Made by a program: the position numbers and the translations under genes. Of a stretch of DNA of 64,000 nucleotides, positions 48,901 to 61,933 are shown piece after piece; the stretch's first letter is position 1, and the number at the start of each line of letters is the position of its first letter. Source of the DNA: Ceratodon purpureus. Lineage: Eukaryota; Streptophyta; Bryopsida; Pseudoditrichales; Ditrichaceae. The notes beneath the pieces were generated by a model. The model was not told where the DNA came from and did not search any database. It saw nothing but the letters and a program-made list of their open reading frames with translations. The stretch is from contig CM026425.1 of NCBI GenBank assembly GCA_014871385.1, forward strand, positions 4,018,752-4,082,751. Reading direction: 5' to 3'.

Positions 48901-51900
48901 CTGCTCTCTTCGTAAAGATAGAAAGGGTGACTATCTTACCGCCCCAAAAATAGAGCCCCTTATTTCCAGGACTGCAAAAAGTCAGCATGTGTTCTAATTA
49001 AGCAAAGCTTGCAGCAAAGCCACAGTGGTAAAAATTTCTCTACAAGCTTCAATTACCAATAAATACAAAATTTGTGCTGTAGTGTAATCTCTATGAAATA
49101 AATTATGATATCTCTTGAATTGTTTCATCAGATTTATAACCGAGAATATTGCACCATCCTTTACCAGTTAATACATACATGTCAACCGATGTCATTCACA
49201 ACACTCTACAATGTAGATGACAGTAAACCAAATGGCAACCATGCTCAAGCGAGTCAAGCATAACCTCTCATCAGCTACAATCTGCTCCTTTTCCTACAAA
49301 CTAACTCAAAGGACACTATTTAACAAATTAAGGACTCTGTGCCATCAGAAGAAGAGAGAAGAAGAGATAGTGAGAATTTGAAGACGCCGGGTTGATTGTA
49401 GCTATACCTATCTATAGCATCTGTGTTGTGTTCTTGTTGTCATTTTATACTTCTTTAGATTTTTACTACTCAAATAATACATCAAAAATTGCGGCCACCT
49501 CTATATAGGACCATCTAGTCTTGAAATTTATACTCCAATCCCTTCCATCAACATTTATTCGGATCTATGCTCCAAGCATAACAAACCAACAAATGATCAA
49601 TACTACAAAACACTATTAGGTTGTTAAATGATTTCAAAGGGCCCCTCTCTACTTGCTTGGTACCAATGTGTACATCAACATACTTTATTGACATCTATCT
49701 TACAATTAAGGATGGTTTGTCTCACATGACGGTTCCGTGGTGGAATCCGTGGATGAACAAACCGAGTTGCGGTCAATGTGCTCAAGGGCATGGGTCTCAC
49801 TAGTATTTCAACAATGACGTACTATGCAACAACTGAGAAAATGCAAATGTATGCCTTGAGGGCTCAAGCCTGGTTAATGTAGAGGTTGAATACTGAGTTT
49901 TTGTGTTTGTAGTCTTTTTTTTCATTTTTAACAAATTCGTCAATGAAAGTTCTATTAGCACTTCATTTATACAACATCACTAAATGCCACATGTCAAAAG
50001 TAAAGACACCATAAAGTGATCAAGCGGAAGCAACCCACCGATGACATTCAAGTAGGGAGAATTCTTGAAAGAATATCAATGTCATGTTTCGAGGTATTGT
50101 CATAAGTGGAAATTAGTACCACGTATATTCGGATATAAAGAAATAAATCATTTATAAGAATGGGCTCCAAAGTTATTTGCACTTACAAAATCAATATAAA
50201 TTTCAATATTAGGAAATAAATCATGCAAAACCCTGCTTATACAAGTTCTACCGTATATTATGGTGTAAGCACCTATCCCCGGACCCCCCCCCCCCTAAAG
50301 GCGGACATCCCAGATTCTTGTTGCAGTGGAGATTTGATCACCCTATAATTGCCTATAATGTATCCCATGCGTACATGCAGAAGGGTGTCCGGCTATAGAA
50401 CAACCTATATTGGTCACTACTAAAATTTGTAGTTATTATTGTTAGTGCTTATATATATCCTAAAAATGGGGAAACTTCGTTTTTTCTTATTATTAATCAC
50501 TGAAAAATAGTAAGCCACTCATTCCACCTCTACAAGTATAGTGAATTCCTTAAGTGTCCGAAAATAGGTGCTGCTACCTTACTCCTTCATTCCTGCCAGC
50601 GAAAGAATTGCTTTGCAGTCCAAAGCCACATCATGGTCTTCTCAAGAGTGTATGCGAAGGTTGTACCTGATATCACTAGTATCCCGCTCACATGCACCAA
50701 GTTGTATCGCCTTGCTCGTCAGCTTGGCATCACATTGTCTTGAAGAAAAGAAAGATTCTGAAAACAAAGTAGATGCCTCAAGTCTACCGGTATATTCTAC
50801 ATTATATATTCACCTTCATTTCTAACTTTGTTTTGTTTTTCTTATTGGAAAATCCTTCCTGGAACTGAAGACCTGACATTAATGCTAACGTACCAAGTCT
50901 AGCATAGAGCCTTGACCAACTGGGGTCTTGGATCAGTTGGTCTTCTAGAGATTATTGATCACTGACTCCAAACAAGAGACCAAGGGAATCTGGACATTTT
51001 GAATTACACCATTGAACAATTTTGTCGCGTTCCCACTCATGTTGAAAAGCTTTTGCTTTCTCCTAACGTCCTACTTTTTTCCTCCCCTTTCTCCCATCAC
51101 AAAAATAGTATGATTCTCCATCGCAGGGGTGTAGTTAGTAACCAAAAAGTTAAAAGCATCGTAATTTAAATCGTTCAGCATCCAATTTGTGATACAGATG
51201 ATCTCCGCTGCAGGCTTTTGCAAGAAGCTCCCCAATGCTTCACTAAGCACCAAGCTTCTCGCTTACATGTCATAAGTTTTGTGTGGGATTAGTGCTTTCT
51301 GATGAAGCTTTTCTTCCGCATTAGATCCATGGCCAAAGGACATTACAGCTATGACAAATTAGCCAGGCTCGGGTTTTCAACAACCATGCTCATGGAATTC
51401 AAACGTGAACTATTTTTGCATACTATGATATTCCATGCCATGTTCCATATTGAGCGATGCAGATTCTGCAGAGTAGTAAGTAGACCTCTAGCCCCAGATC
51501 ATTGGGAAGTCATTATGAGAATCCATGAATTATTCTACCAAGTGGGGGAGAATTTGTCTAGCATACAGAGAATTAATGTAAGTGGGGGCCCCATAGCCTA
51601 GCCCCTGAGTCTGTTTTTTCTCGCCCGACTTCCAATTTCCCAGTTCATCAAGCAGCACCTTGTCATTGGCAGAATTGCCATACCGTAAAATTATCACCCA
51701 AAAGTATCAGCTACACAACCATGCATGCTGGTGCAAAACTCTGAAATGAAATCATGTATTTTGATGACCAGACTAAGAACAGGATTCTACAATGATTATT
51801 CAAAATACACTGCCTCTAGGTAATATTTTTTATTTTATTTTTTATTTATTTTGAGTCAAATGGTGGATTTCTCTAGGTAATATTTTATCACTAGCAACAG

Positions 51901-52600
51901 TGTTGCCTTCTTGGTCTATGTTATGTGGACATTGATACGAGGCAATGGAAAAACAAATATTTAGGGTTAAGTCTGTTCACACAATAAAACTTGAGCTTCA
52001 ATTTTTGAGCTCAAGTGATTGTTGTTTGAAGGTTTTATATTACTGTAAGCAGAATGTCATCCTTTTAGTAAAGGAATGCTTAGTGAGAATTGACCCAAAT
52101 TTTTAGTGTAAGTTCAAAATAAAAAATTCCATAGCACTATCTGAGTAATGGTTTCGTTAACAAAAATGTCAGGTTATTTACTATACAATTAACTCCCATT
52201 CGGTGACACAATAAACTACCATTGAAAAAAACAAGTATTTTCCTTTAGGCTTTTAATTTCGGAAATTGCACCAAATAATTTATTTCTTACATACCATATA
52301 CTTTGGATTTTAGGGTGGATTAAACATTTAAAAAAAACAAAAAAAAACAAAATCATGAGACAAAGGATCATCTACCATCCTTCTATGGTTTCTTCCCCTC
52401 TAAGTTATCAAAGAAAAACTGGTATTTGCCAGCAAACCTAGTGCTAGCTCAGTTCCGCGACGGTGCATTTTGTTTCACCTTGCTATAGAATAATTTTACC
52501 ATTTGCTTAAAAAATTAAAAATAAATAAAAGGTTATCAAAGAAAACTAAGTCCTCGAACAAACTTCCATTCTGCACACACAAATTAACTCCAGAAGGTAT
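45950..52600. other. Intergenic region without a recognised gene
   Basis: Short open frames are scattered through this stretch, but none shows a known domain, repeated exon structure or unusual composition. There is a T/C-rich low-complexity tract near 47345-47385 and a run of C residues near 50283. Confidence 0.45.
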
Positions 52601-54681
52601 TGTGACCATTGATGGTAATTACCACATAGGGAAACACCTCTTTACTAGGACAAAAAAGAGGGTCTGACAGACAAGTGAGGGAGTGCAAAATGAATATGAA
52701 GGGGAGAAGTGCTCAAGTCATGGAACCAATGGTATGCAGGCAAGTGGAGGAGCATGTCCTGGGGCATTAATGAGCCATCCCCCTTCCCTGAGTCCCCTCC
52801 CTTCCCTTCCAGTCTCAATGAGTTGGGACCAAAGGAGCCCTGTCTCACTGTACCCAATGTAGCCTCTGCACCTCTGCAGCACTTGAGTACTGCAAACCCC
52901 AGCACGCATAGACTCTACCCCCAAGACTCAAGAGCCCCATTTCTTTATTTATTTACCCCTAAATTAATGACCCAATCATTAATATTTTGCAAAAACACGT
53001 CATTCTCTCAATATGTGTCTGCCTGTACTCCAGGGCTCTTTCATACAATGGGTTTAAAATATAACGTTTGTATTATTTCATTTTCGTTGTTTTTTGGATT
53101 GACCCAAAAGTTTGTTTCCCGGTGACTTGTAATATTGCATGCCTTTGAAGGATCAGGATTTTTAACTACAATCTTTCTTTCTTTCTTTCTTCTTTTTGGG
53201 ACAAATGGTGACAATTCTACTCCAAAAGAAGTGGAAAGAAACACCGTAGCAAAACAAATCACAATTTTTTTCATACTTCCACTTCATTCACCGGCAACAA
53301 CTAAATTAAAAATGACAATTACTTTCATTTCTACTAATTCTTTTTTGAAATAGTTAGCTTTTTACCTTTGATATATATTTGAATCCATTCTACTTATAGA
53401 TATCCTTTGACATGAACAAATCCTGTTTGAGCCCTGATTTTCACAAATTGATAAAAAAAAAATCTATTATTTCAGTGCATCATATCATTGTGGTGATCAG
53501 TAGAACTTATATTTAGAAAAGCAAAAAAAATTAGAAGCAAATATGGGTATTGGGAATGAAAAGTAGCTAGTAGGTTTGCTCAGTTTTGAATTTTCTGGAT
53601 TATTACTTTAATGGTTATTGTGTGTGCAGGGTTTGTTGATCATTGAACTTGTGAATGGGGTACTTGAGTGCTGAAATGTTGAATTGCCACTTCTGATATT
53701 GCCTGGGGGCTGTTGGTTTATTCACCCATTTACAAATAGAATGCAGTATCCCCGGGGTCCAGGAAGTCCAAGATTTGGTTCCATTGTTGGGTTCTGGGAA
53801 GGCCTCTAAATTCCAGTAATTTTGTCCTTTTATTTATTATTATATTGGCCCTTGGTGGACACTGGGTAACTTAAATTTGAATTTTTTGGTGCACAAACCT
53901 CTGTTGTTTGCAAAGTAACTCCTGTGACTGAAGGAATTCACTGAAATTCTAACTTATAGTACATTTGAGATTTCCCCTATATGTGGGTTGATTGTAAATT
54001 TGTGATGTCTTGTTAGAAAGTGGGTGAGTGATTTAAGATGTTTGATTTGAAACATGTGTTTGAATTAAGTGGGTCAAACATCATGGTACTACAGTGTGTG
54101 TTTCAATCTTAAATATGTATGAAGTAAAGAAGATAATGAAAATACATGTGACATATTTGATGAGAACGTGGGAGAGTTTGAAAATAATCTTATTGTCTCA
54201 AAACTTAAATTTGTAGTTAAAGTAATTCCTTCAATCATAGCACTAAAGATGGAATAATTTATATTTATAAGAAAAGGGATGGTGTGAATCTCACTGGTGA
54301 AAATGATGTAGTAAGCAATTCAATGCTTTGGCAATCCTTGAAAGAATTGACTCAACAAGAGAAAGAAAATTTGGTTTGCGGAGGAAGTTGACATAAACTA
54401 AGTGTCTAATCCATCCACCCCCAATCCAATGCCTACATGACAAAGGTATGGAAGTAAAGTTGACTCAACAATTATAAATGAGATGGATTATGAAGAATGT
54501 ATTTAATATTTAATTTATTTAAAATAATACTCCATTCTAACTTCTTACATTTGCATCCACGCCTTCCATGGCAACTTAAATTTCTAATTGCCTATTTCCA
54601 CAGTATACTAGATTCAACAGTTATCCAATATAGAAAATATAAATATAGAAGTTTACAATAATAATTTCACCACCACAATCA
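52601..54681. other. Intergenic region, no gene recognised
   Basis: A slightly GC-richer patch at 52660-52940 gives open frames on both strands but no recognisable protein. The phrase GTCTGACAGACAAGTGAGGG here and GTCTGACAGGGCTCACC near 63088 are weakly alike, perhaps remnants of one repeat. The remainder is AT-rich. Confidence 0.4.
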
Positions 54682-55258
54682 TTTAACCCCTAAAAATCCA
54701 GGAAAGCCGAAATGGGTTTTTGCTGTTTTGGGCAGCCACGATGAGGGGGTTAAAATTCATATATTTGCCTAAGATTTTTACTGGATACTCCCTATACTGC
54801 AAAGTATATGTGGTAAAATTTTCAAAGCCAAATTCCAATTTTAAGACCTTCATCTAGAAATTTTAGGTTTCAAGTCAAAAACGGGCAGCTTAAAATTAGG
54901 GTTTTTAAATATTTTTTTTCTTAAAATATTTTCATAACCAAACCACCACTCAAATTCCAAAGAGATCGAAGTCCAAAAATAAACCAATTTTACAAGGGCA
55001 GCCTCCAAGAATTACAATGACAAGCTTCAAATTTTTGAATTATTCTTTCAAAATTCGTCAAAATTTGAGATTTTGAAATTTTTCAAAAATAATTGCGCCT
55101 AAAAATAAAAAATGTATAAAGGCACCTAACCACCGTTTAGATTTTTCTAAAACCAAGTATACATAATGTCATACATGGTTTACGACATCAACGTTTTTAG
55201 ACCCGCTTCTAGAAAATAATTTTTATGAAGGTCCTAAAAAAGGAATAAGTCTCTAAAT

Positions 55259-55271
55259 TTTTTCATGGAGG
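55259..55271. repeat. Left target-site duplication of the LINE
   Basis: TTTTTCATGGAGG here is repeated exactly at 61921-61933, directly after the LINE's poly(A) tail. This is as expected for target-primed reverse transcription. Confidence 0.9.
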
Positions 55272-55540
55272 CATGCTTACTGCTGGCGGACGGTGAGCGG
55301 TGAGGCGCTCCGCGAAACCAGGTGAGGAGAAGGGCGAGGCCTTGGCCGCACGGCCGCCGACGGGCGACGAGCTCTCGGTGCGCCAAGCTCCGCTTTGGAG
55401 CAACGCCTTCTCCAACAGTTTGTGTTGATCGATTGGGTACTAGGATTCACGCTGCGGCGATTGATCCCGCCCAAGCTTAATTTGGAGCGATATTTGAATC
55501 CTTACGTGATCTTCCTGTTTTCCGAACTGACCTGATTTCC

Positions 55541-57307
55541 ATGGCGACCTCGACTCGCAACTCGGCCCACTCGGGTCCACCCGCCTGGAAGAACTCGCCT
55601 GGCACGGCTAGCCTTCCTTCTCTCGGCCAAGGGAAGCGCCTCAACCCGTTTGCGCACAGTCCCGGTGAAGTTTTACCTCCTGGTACTCTTCGCAATACGG
55701 CCGGTCTCCTCCTCCGCGAACAAGTTCCCATCCCTCCCTCCCTTTTCCATCCTCCGTCCCAGCAACAAGAAGTCGCCCACCTTCGAGGCCAGGTTGTCAT
55801 CACCACTTTTCCTGAGGGGCCTTTGTCCCCATCGCTCCAAACAGCCTGGCTCATAGACCTGGCCCGCCTGGTACTCCCAGGCCGGGTCCTCTGGCAGCGT
55901 GCAGCTGGTCGGGGGTTCTTTTATGTCAAGCTCGATAGCGTGGAGACCGTACAACGACTTCTTCAAACTCCACATCGGTTTTCTGGTGGTTCTGCTTTTT
56001 ACCAGCCTTGGGTGGCTGGCTTCGACCCCAACTTCCCCCAGGGAGTCGTCTTTCCCACATGGTTTTCTTTCAGGTTTTTACCTCTTGAATTCTGTCCGGT
56101 ATCACGTCTTATTGCTCAACATTTAGGGAGAGTTCTCGCATAAGATATTCCTCCCGACCCTACCCGACACCCACGGTTCTGCGTAGCCAGGGAGGCCGAC
56201 CTCAGGCTGCCGGCTAGTGTGAGCCTCCGCTCCTCGGTCGGTCACATCGTCGAAGTCCTGCTGGACTACGACATACTCCCGGTTCGGTGTCATCAATGCT
56301 TCGGCTTGGTGCATCCCCCGGGCCCATGCCCTGTCCCCCCACCCTTCGTTTCCCCCTCCCTTGGGGACTCCACTCCAATTCTCCGACGTCCTTCCCCCAT
56401 GCCGGCTCTCCCTCCTCCACCCCTTCGCCCTCAACCTCCATCCCATCGCCCGCGTCGGCGCCTGCTTCGGCAGCCAAGACGCACTCGCCAATCCCGTTAC
56501 TCGGCCCCAGACGCAGCCGGTTGAGTCACTGTGCGCTCCCGCCGCGACTCTGCCTCGTCTGGCCATCAGGCTAGCGGCTCCGGCTCGAACTCTGGCCGAG
56601 GACACCAATCCATCTCTGGTTTCTCCCGGCCTGCGACTCGTACTCGGCCTCGCTCCAAGCAGCCAACCGCCACTTTCATGGAACTTGATTCGGCTCCCCT
56701 AGTGGCCCGCCCGGGCCTGCTCCCTACCCCACCGGGTCCTCTCCCCTCTGCCCCCTCCTCTCCCCCTATATCCGCTTCCCCCCCTCCTCTCCTCCCTGCA
56801 GGTACGACATCCAGACATATTTCCGACCCGCCTAGCCGCGATTTTGGAGGTGATGTGTCATCTATGGACCTCGACTTAATCGAGAAACTCTTCCGTGGGA
56901 TAGAATCTCGCCCCGCTGCCCCAGGCTCTCCTTCTACAGGGCGTCACCCTCTTAGCCCTCTGATAGTGTCATCCTCTTCTCTAACCCCTGAGTCCCCGCC
57001 ACCTTCGGTCCTCTCCTCCATCACTCGCTTAGGGGGGTTTTCAGGGGCTCTTGTTCCATATTCCTCCCACTCTGAAGTTGAGTCGGACCAGTTGCTTTTT
57101 GCCACTGGCTCCCCTCCATACCGACGACAACCTTCTACGACCCATGCAGGTCCTCCTCCTCGCAGTCGAATATTTTTTCGAGCCTCTGAAGTCGAAGACT
57201 CAAGCTCTACCGACGAGGACTTTGTGGATGCATTACCCTCCAGTCGCGAAGCCTCACAATCCCCCCCCCCCCTCCAAACATCCGCCCTCACCACACCTTA
57301 TCGTTGA
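55541..57307 (+). pseudogene. LINE ORF1: DUF4283-like domain and zinc knuckle, two in-frame stops
   Basis: The frame starts MATSTRNSAHSGPPAWKNSP. It passes through a DUF4283-like RNA-binding region (VLWQRAAGRGFFYVKLDS, FYQPWVAGFDPNFPQ), then a zinc knuckle CHQCFGLVHPPGPC (C-x2-C-x4-H-x4-C), and a long Pro/Ser-rich tail. ORF1 proteins of this class bind the element RNA. A TAA (56141-56143) and a TGA (56522-56524) interrupt the single frame; no frameshift is seen. Both stops can be explained by one C-to-T change (CAA to TAA, CGA to TGA). Confidence 0.85.
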
Positions 57308-57523
57308 CATTAACCTTGTCACGGTTCGCCAAGCTCAACTCCTCAACACGTTCCCCGGGTCATCCATTCGCCAGGCCAAAGCGGCTGCTCGTCGCGGGGC
57401 CGATCCCCTCCCTAGTTGCGACGCCCCGACAGGCCTCGACCATTCCCACCCTTACTCCCTTTGGGGCCGTGCCCCTCCAACCCGCGTGGGAGACGCGAAA
57501 CACTCCCAAACCCGCCGTCGTCA

Positions 57524-60500
57524 ATGAAACTCACCCTACTCTCCTACAATGTGCGTGGCCTGAATGAGGCCTCAGCCGTCACCGCACTGCGGCACTACAT
57601 CCGTCAACAAAAACCATCGATAGACCTCCTCTGTCTTCAGGAGACAAAGCTCCGTCACGAACCCGCCCTCAGTCTTGGGCGCACACTCTGGCGGGGGGCT
57701 CGATGCTGGAGCCATGAGGCCTCGGCAGGATACACTCCCGACGGGCGACAGGCTGGGAGAGGTGGTATAGCCACCCTCCTCGGTCCCAAATGGGGCAAAT
57801 TCGTATCCACCTCTGGCTCCGCTCTCCACAACCGAGCTAGCTGGTTCATCCTCAGCGGCCTCCCGGGGGGCGATCTCGGTTTCCTCAACATCTATGCGCC
57901 AAATGACCCATTGCACCGTTGTGTCCTCTGGGAGACACTCCTCCGCGAGCTTCCCCGTCACTGCAACTGGGTCATGATTGGCGACTTCAACATGGTCGAG
58001 GCTCGACGGGATAAATCCTCCCTCTGTGGCCGGATCATTGGGGGAAGAGAGCGGAATTTATTCAATTCTCTGAAAGATGCCCTCCAGATCTCGGAACCTG
58101 ATCGAACCAACAACCATCTTCTCTATACCTGGGACAATGGACGGCTCAACGGAACCCGAGTGTTTGCTCGGCTCGATCGCTGCTATGCATTCACTCCGAC
58201 TGGTGGGCAACGGTTGGTGGATTATCAGATCCTTGGGGATGGTTCACTCTCGGACCATTGCCCGATTTCCATTCAGCTCCACCTCTGCCCCGAATTACCC
58301 CGCCCTAGCCGGTGGATCATGTCCCCCGCCTTTATCAAGTCTCTCCAAAATTAGCTGCAAACTGTATGGCTAGCACAGCCTGCTCATGCGCCCTTCTTCA
58401 CGAAGTTCCGACATGTGGTTCGATTCTATCGGGAGCATTGCAAAGATCAAGCCTCCTGCCGGGCCGCCGATGAACTAGAAGTCAGAACAGAGATGGACCT
58501 AGCCCTTTCAGCCCTTCAGGCGGCCCCTCATGACATCCCCGCCCAGGAGGAAGTACACCGTTGCCAGTATCTCTGTCATTTTGAATCTCGCAGGGCCGCT
58601 GGTTGCCGCCTCCGGAGCCGCATTCGATGGCAGGCCCACGACGATCTTGTCACAAAGGAATTCTTCGACGCAGTTCAGTCTCGTCCAACTCCTACGCTCC
58701 TCTCCGCTGTCCTGGCGGAGGATGGCACCCTGCTATTCGATCCACCTGCAGTAGCAGCTTGGTGTAGGCAATTCTATGCGGACCTATTTGCAGCTGAGGA
58801 ACTCTCTCCAGAAGCTCGCTTGGCTCAAGACCGTATCCTCATGCATCTCCCGGCCCGACTCACGGCATCCATGATTGCCGCCTTAGACCAACCTCTCAAC
58901 GCCACTGAACTCCACGATGCCTGTTCTAAACTTGCCAAGCGAAAGAGTCCAGGCCCTGATGGAGTCGTCGTCGAATTTTTCCAGGAATGCTGGTCCTTCC
59001 TCGGCGAGGAATTCACCGCAATGGTACGAACCTCTATCGCCGATGGCCACTTTCCGGTTGGAATGACTAGTGGTACAGTTATACAGCTCCAAAAACCGGG
59101 AGACCCCCATCACCTTCCAAATAAGCGGCCAATTACCATTTTAAACTCCTCATACAAGATAGTGGCAAAAGCCATGCAGCTACGCATGCAGTCCGTCCTC
59201 GTGGATGTAATCAGCCCCGAACATTCTGCATTTCTTCCCCGTCGTTACATTTTAGACAATGTACTTCTCCAAGCTGAAACTACTGCATGGGCCATGCAGT
59301 CGCACCAACCCCTTATCTTCCTTAAACTTGACTTCCACAAAGCTTACGACTCTGTGGATTGGTCGTTTCTCTTCAGAGCCATGCAGACGATGGGGATTCC
59401 CGAATCCTTTGTCCATCTCACTCGTATGCTTCTTATTGATGCTACTGCCTCTGTTTCGGTGAACAACAAGCTCACCGATCCTTTCCCCATTCGACGGGGA
59501 GTACGGCAAGGGTGCCCCCTGGCACCCTATTTGTTTTTAATTGTGGGAGAAGCCCTTCATGCGGCTAGCCTTGCAGCACAGGCCGCCGGCCTTCTCACCG
59601 GTATCTCCCTCCCCGTAGGACAGCTTCGTCAGCTTCTCTCCCAGTATGCCGACGACACGAGTTTCTCAATCGCTGGTACCCCTGCCAACATGCAGGCTCT
59701 CGTCACTCTCCTTGCTGATTTCCGTCTGGCTTCAGGACTCGCTGTCAATTGGAACAAGTCCGTGGCCTACTGGTTCAGTCAAGGCCGGCCCCCGGATTGG
59801 ACTCAGACGTTCGATTGCGTGTGGGCCGAAGCAGGCGCCCTCTCCAAGCTGCTCGGGACCCCATTTGGGATCGAGCTATCCACCCCAGACGTGGACGCCT
59901 TCCTGATAGAGAAGATTTCCAGCAAGCTACAGTTTTGGCGAACCCAGTATCTTTCTCTCGCAGGTCGCGCAACGATTGTTAACTCGGTACTCTCCTCCAC
60001 CCTGTGGTATTTTACATCAGTATGGGGGGGCTCAAGGAAGGCTTTGAGATCGATTCGTCGCCTTCTCCGCAACTTCTTATGGTCTGGCTCAGATACAAAC
60101 TGTAGAGCTCGGGTGCGATGGGACGACTGCTGCCTGCCTCGTCATGTAGGCGGTCTTTCCCTTCTCGACCCCGAACTTACTACGGAGGCACTCCTTGGAA
60201 AATGGATGCTCAAATGCTTTGAGCCGGGTGATTCCAATCTCAAGACCCTACTCCGGCATCGCATCGCACAATGCCAACCAGCTACGCGTGGAGGGCGCTG
60301 GACCTCTTCCCCTAATTGGATTATGGTCCACGGTTTGAGCTCACCCCGTGGATCCCGCATTTGGGCAAAAGTTGTGCTCGCATGGAAGAAACTGGTGCGC
60401 TGTACCGCACCAACAGCTCCTTCCACGCGCGAGGAGGTCTACACAACGAGCTTGTGGTGGGCCTCGCAGTACATCGGTGGGAACTTTGGCTTTTCACTCC

Positions 60501-61759
60501 AACGAGGACGCACCCTGCACAAGCGGCGACTGCGCACAATTGGGGACTTGTGGGACAAACTGGGGCACCGTTTCAAGCCCTGGGACTTCCTGCGTCGAGA
60601 CCTGCGCCTCACCGCAGAGGACCGGCCGCTCATACTGGCCCTCCGACGCCATATCCCTCAGGCATGGCTCCGCCTCCTCCGACGGCAACCGGGGCCCCCT
60701 GACCCTCATGAGTGGCTCGGCTGCTTCTCGAACCTCGATGATCCTCTCCCGACCCTGGTCTGCCAGGCGAAGCCCCGCTTCCGGCCTCCCATCCACGGCG
60801 GCCCCATCGCCCTTTCCATCCCAGCCAACATTCTCCTATTCACAGTTGGTAACCAATCCCGCCAACTTCGCCCCGAGCCTCAGTTAGCAGACCCTGCACC
60901 GCCCCTAGACTTCCTGGGATTTGTGAGGAAGGTTCGGGTGGCCTCCATACCCCGCGGGCAACTTCACCCTCTAACCCTACTTTACGTGGATCAGGTGGCA
61001 AAGCTTGACTTCGACGTCAATCGATGGAAATGGTCCGATGGGTCCAAATTTTTAACCAACTCCCCAAAGCAGGCCCGGCATCTGCTCAACCCTCGGAAGG
61101 TTCTCCATAACCCCATTGCGCTGAAGTGGGGTCCCACTCTTCTCCCTGGCCGATTCAAACCTAATTGGCGTGACACATGGACTCCTCTGCGCCCACGCAA
61201 AGAGAGTGCATTTCTCTGGTCGGTTTTTCACAAAGCCGTCGCAGTCAATGAGTGGCGCTCCCGTGCGAACGCTCAGATCTCAACTGCGTGCCCTGTTTGC
61301 CCTCTTGCTGAGTCAGAATCCGTGCTCCACCGCTTCTTCACCTGCGCTAGGGTTTTCCACCTCTGGGGCTATGCGCAGTCCATCTTCCATCGTCCCCGCG
61401 GCGCCGGCCCTGGCCCCTTCCCACGCCTTTCATGGAAGATATGCCTCTTCGGCATCCCTTGGCCGCGCCCTTTCTCCAACCTTCGGCACATTTGGGCGAT
61501 CCTCCGTGGGGCGGTAGTCTGGCACTCATGGCGTGCTCGTAACACCAGAGTCTTCGCCTCCGAAGATTGGCCTGGGCCTCAGCTCCACCAGGCAGTTTGG
61601 GACGCCCTTCTCGACGCTGGCCGAGTGGCGTGGCTGAAGACCCTCCGAGCTATCAAGCTCCGCCCCCGCGACACTGTCCGAATTCTCCTCAAGTTCGATG
61701 CACTCTGGATGTTCGCCGAAGACTCCTTTGGCTCACGCCGTGGCCTGGTGGTTACCTGA
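57524..61759 (+). pseudogene. LINE ORF2: endonuclease, reverse transcriptase, zf-RVT; one in-frame stop
   Basis: It starts MKLTLLSYNVRGLNEASAVT, the apurinic-type endonuclease, with LQETKL, IGDFNMVEARRDKS and SDHCPI as catalytic landmarks. A TAG at 58352-58354 cuts the frame. The same frame then runs to 61759 and contains reverse-transcriptase motifs (KLAKRKSPGPDG, LKLDFHKAYDSVDW, GVRQGCPLAPYLF, QYADDTSF). The end holds the zf-RVT region (FLWSVFHKAVAVNEW, CPVCPLAESESVLHRFFTC). Total is 1,411 codons, normal for plant L1. The upstream ATG at 57416 is in frame but precedes the usual start. The TAG may come from CAG by one C-to-T change. Confidence 0.92.
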
Positions 61760-61880
61760 GTCCTTACCCGGCCCCCAGACGTCCTGCTCGTGTAGGATAG
61801 TTGTCTTTGCTGTTTACATGATCACCGGTTAAGACCAGGGTCCCTCGGGGCCCTTGGCAGTTGTTCTTCTTGTTCTTTGC

Positions 61881-61919
61881 AGTAATAAATTTATTACGTG
61901 TCTTCGAAAAAAAAAAAAA
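61881..61919 (+). terminator. LINE 3' end: palindrome with AATAAA and poly(A)
   Basis: GTAATAAATTTATTAC is a perfect 16-bp palindrome that contains the AATAAA hexamer. It is followed 17 bp later by the A tail (61907-61919). Confidence 0.7.
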
Positions 61920-61920
61920 C

Positions 61921-61933
61921 TTTTTCATGGAGG
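61921..61933. repeat. Right target-site duplication of the LINE
   Basis: TTTTTCATGGAGG, identical to 55259-55271. Confidence 0.9.

Larger units (their letters stand above)
55272..61920 (+). mobile_element. Near full-length plant L1-type LINE
   Basis: A 6.65-kb GC-rich element lies in AT-rich DNA. It has a short 5' UTR (about 270 bp), ORF1 (55541-57307), ORF2 (57524-61759), an AATAAA at 61884 and a 13-A tail (61907-61919), all flanked by a perfect 13-bp target-site duplication. Both ORFs are in the same frame and keep their full length except for three in-frame stops, so the copy is young but dead as it stands. Insertion was into an older TIR element. Confidence 0.93.

Noticed and set aside
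52645..53125. ORFs of 86 and 138 aa on opposite strands
   Set aside because: Overlapping frames in a GC-richer patch, no domain, no splice signals of note.
60142..60887. Several ORFs within LINE ORF2 on both strands
   Set aside because: Shadows of the GC-rich reverse-transcriptase frame.
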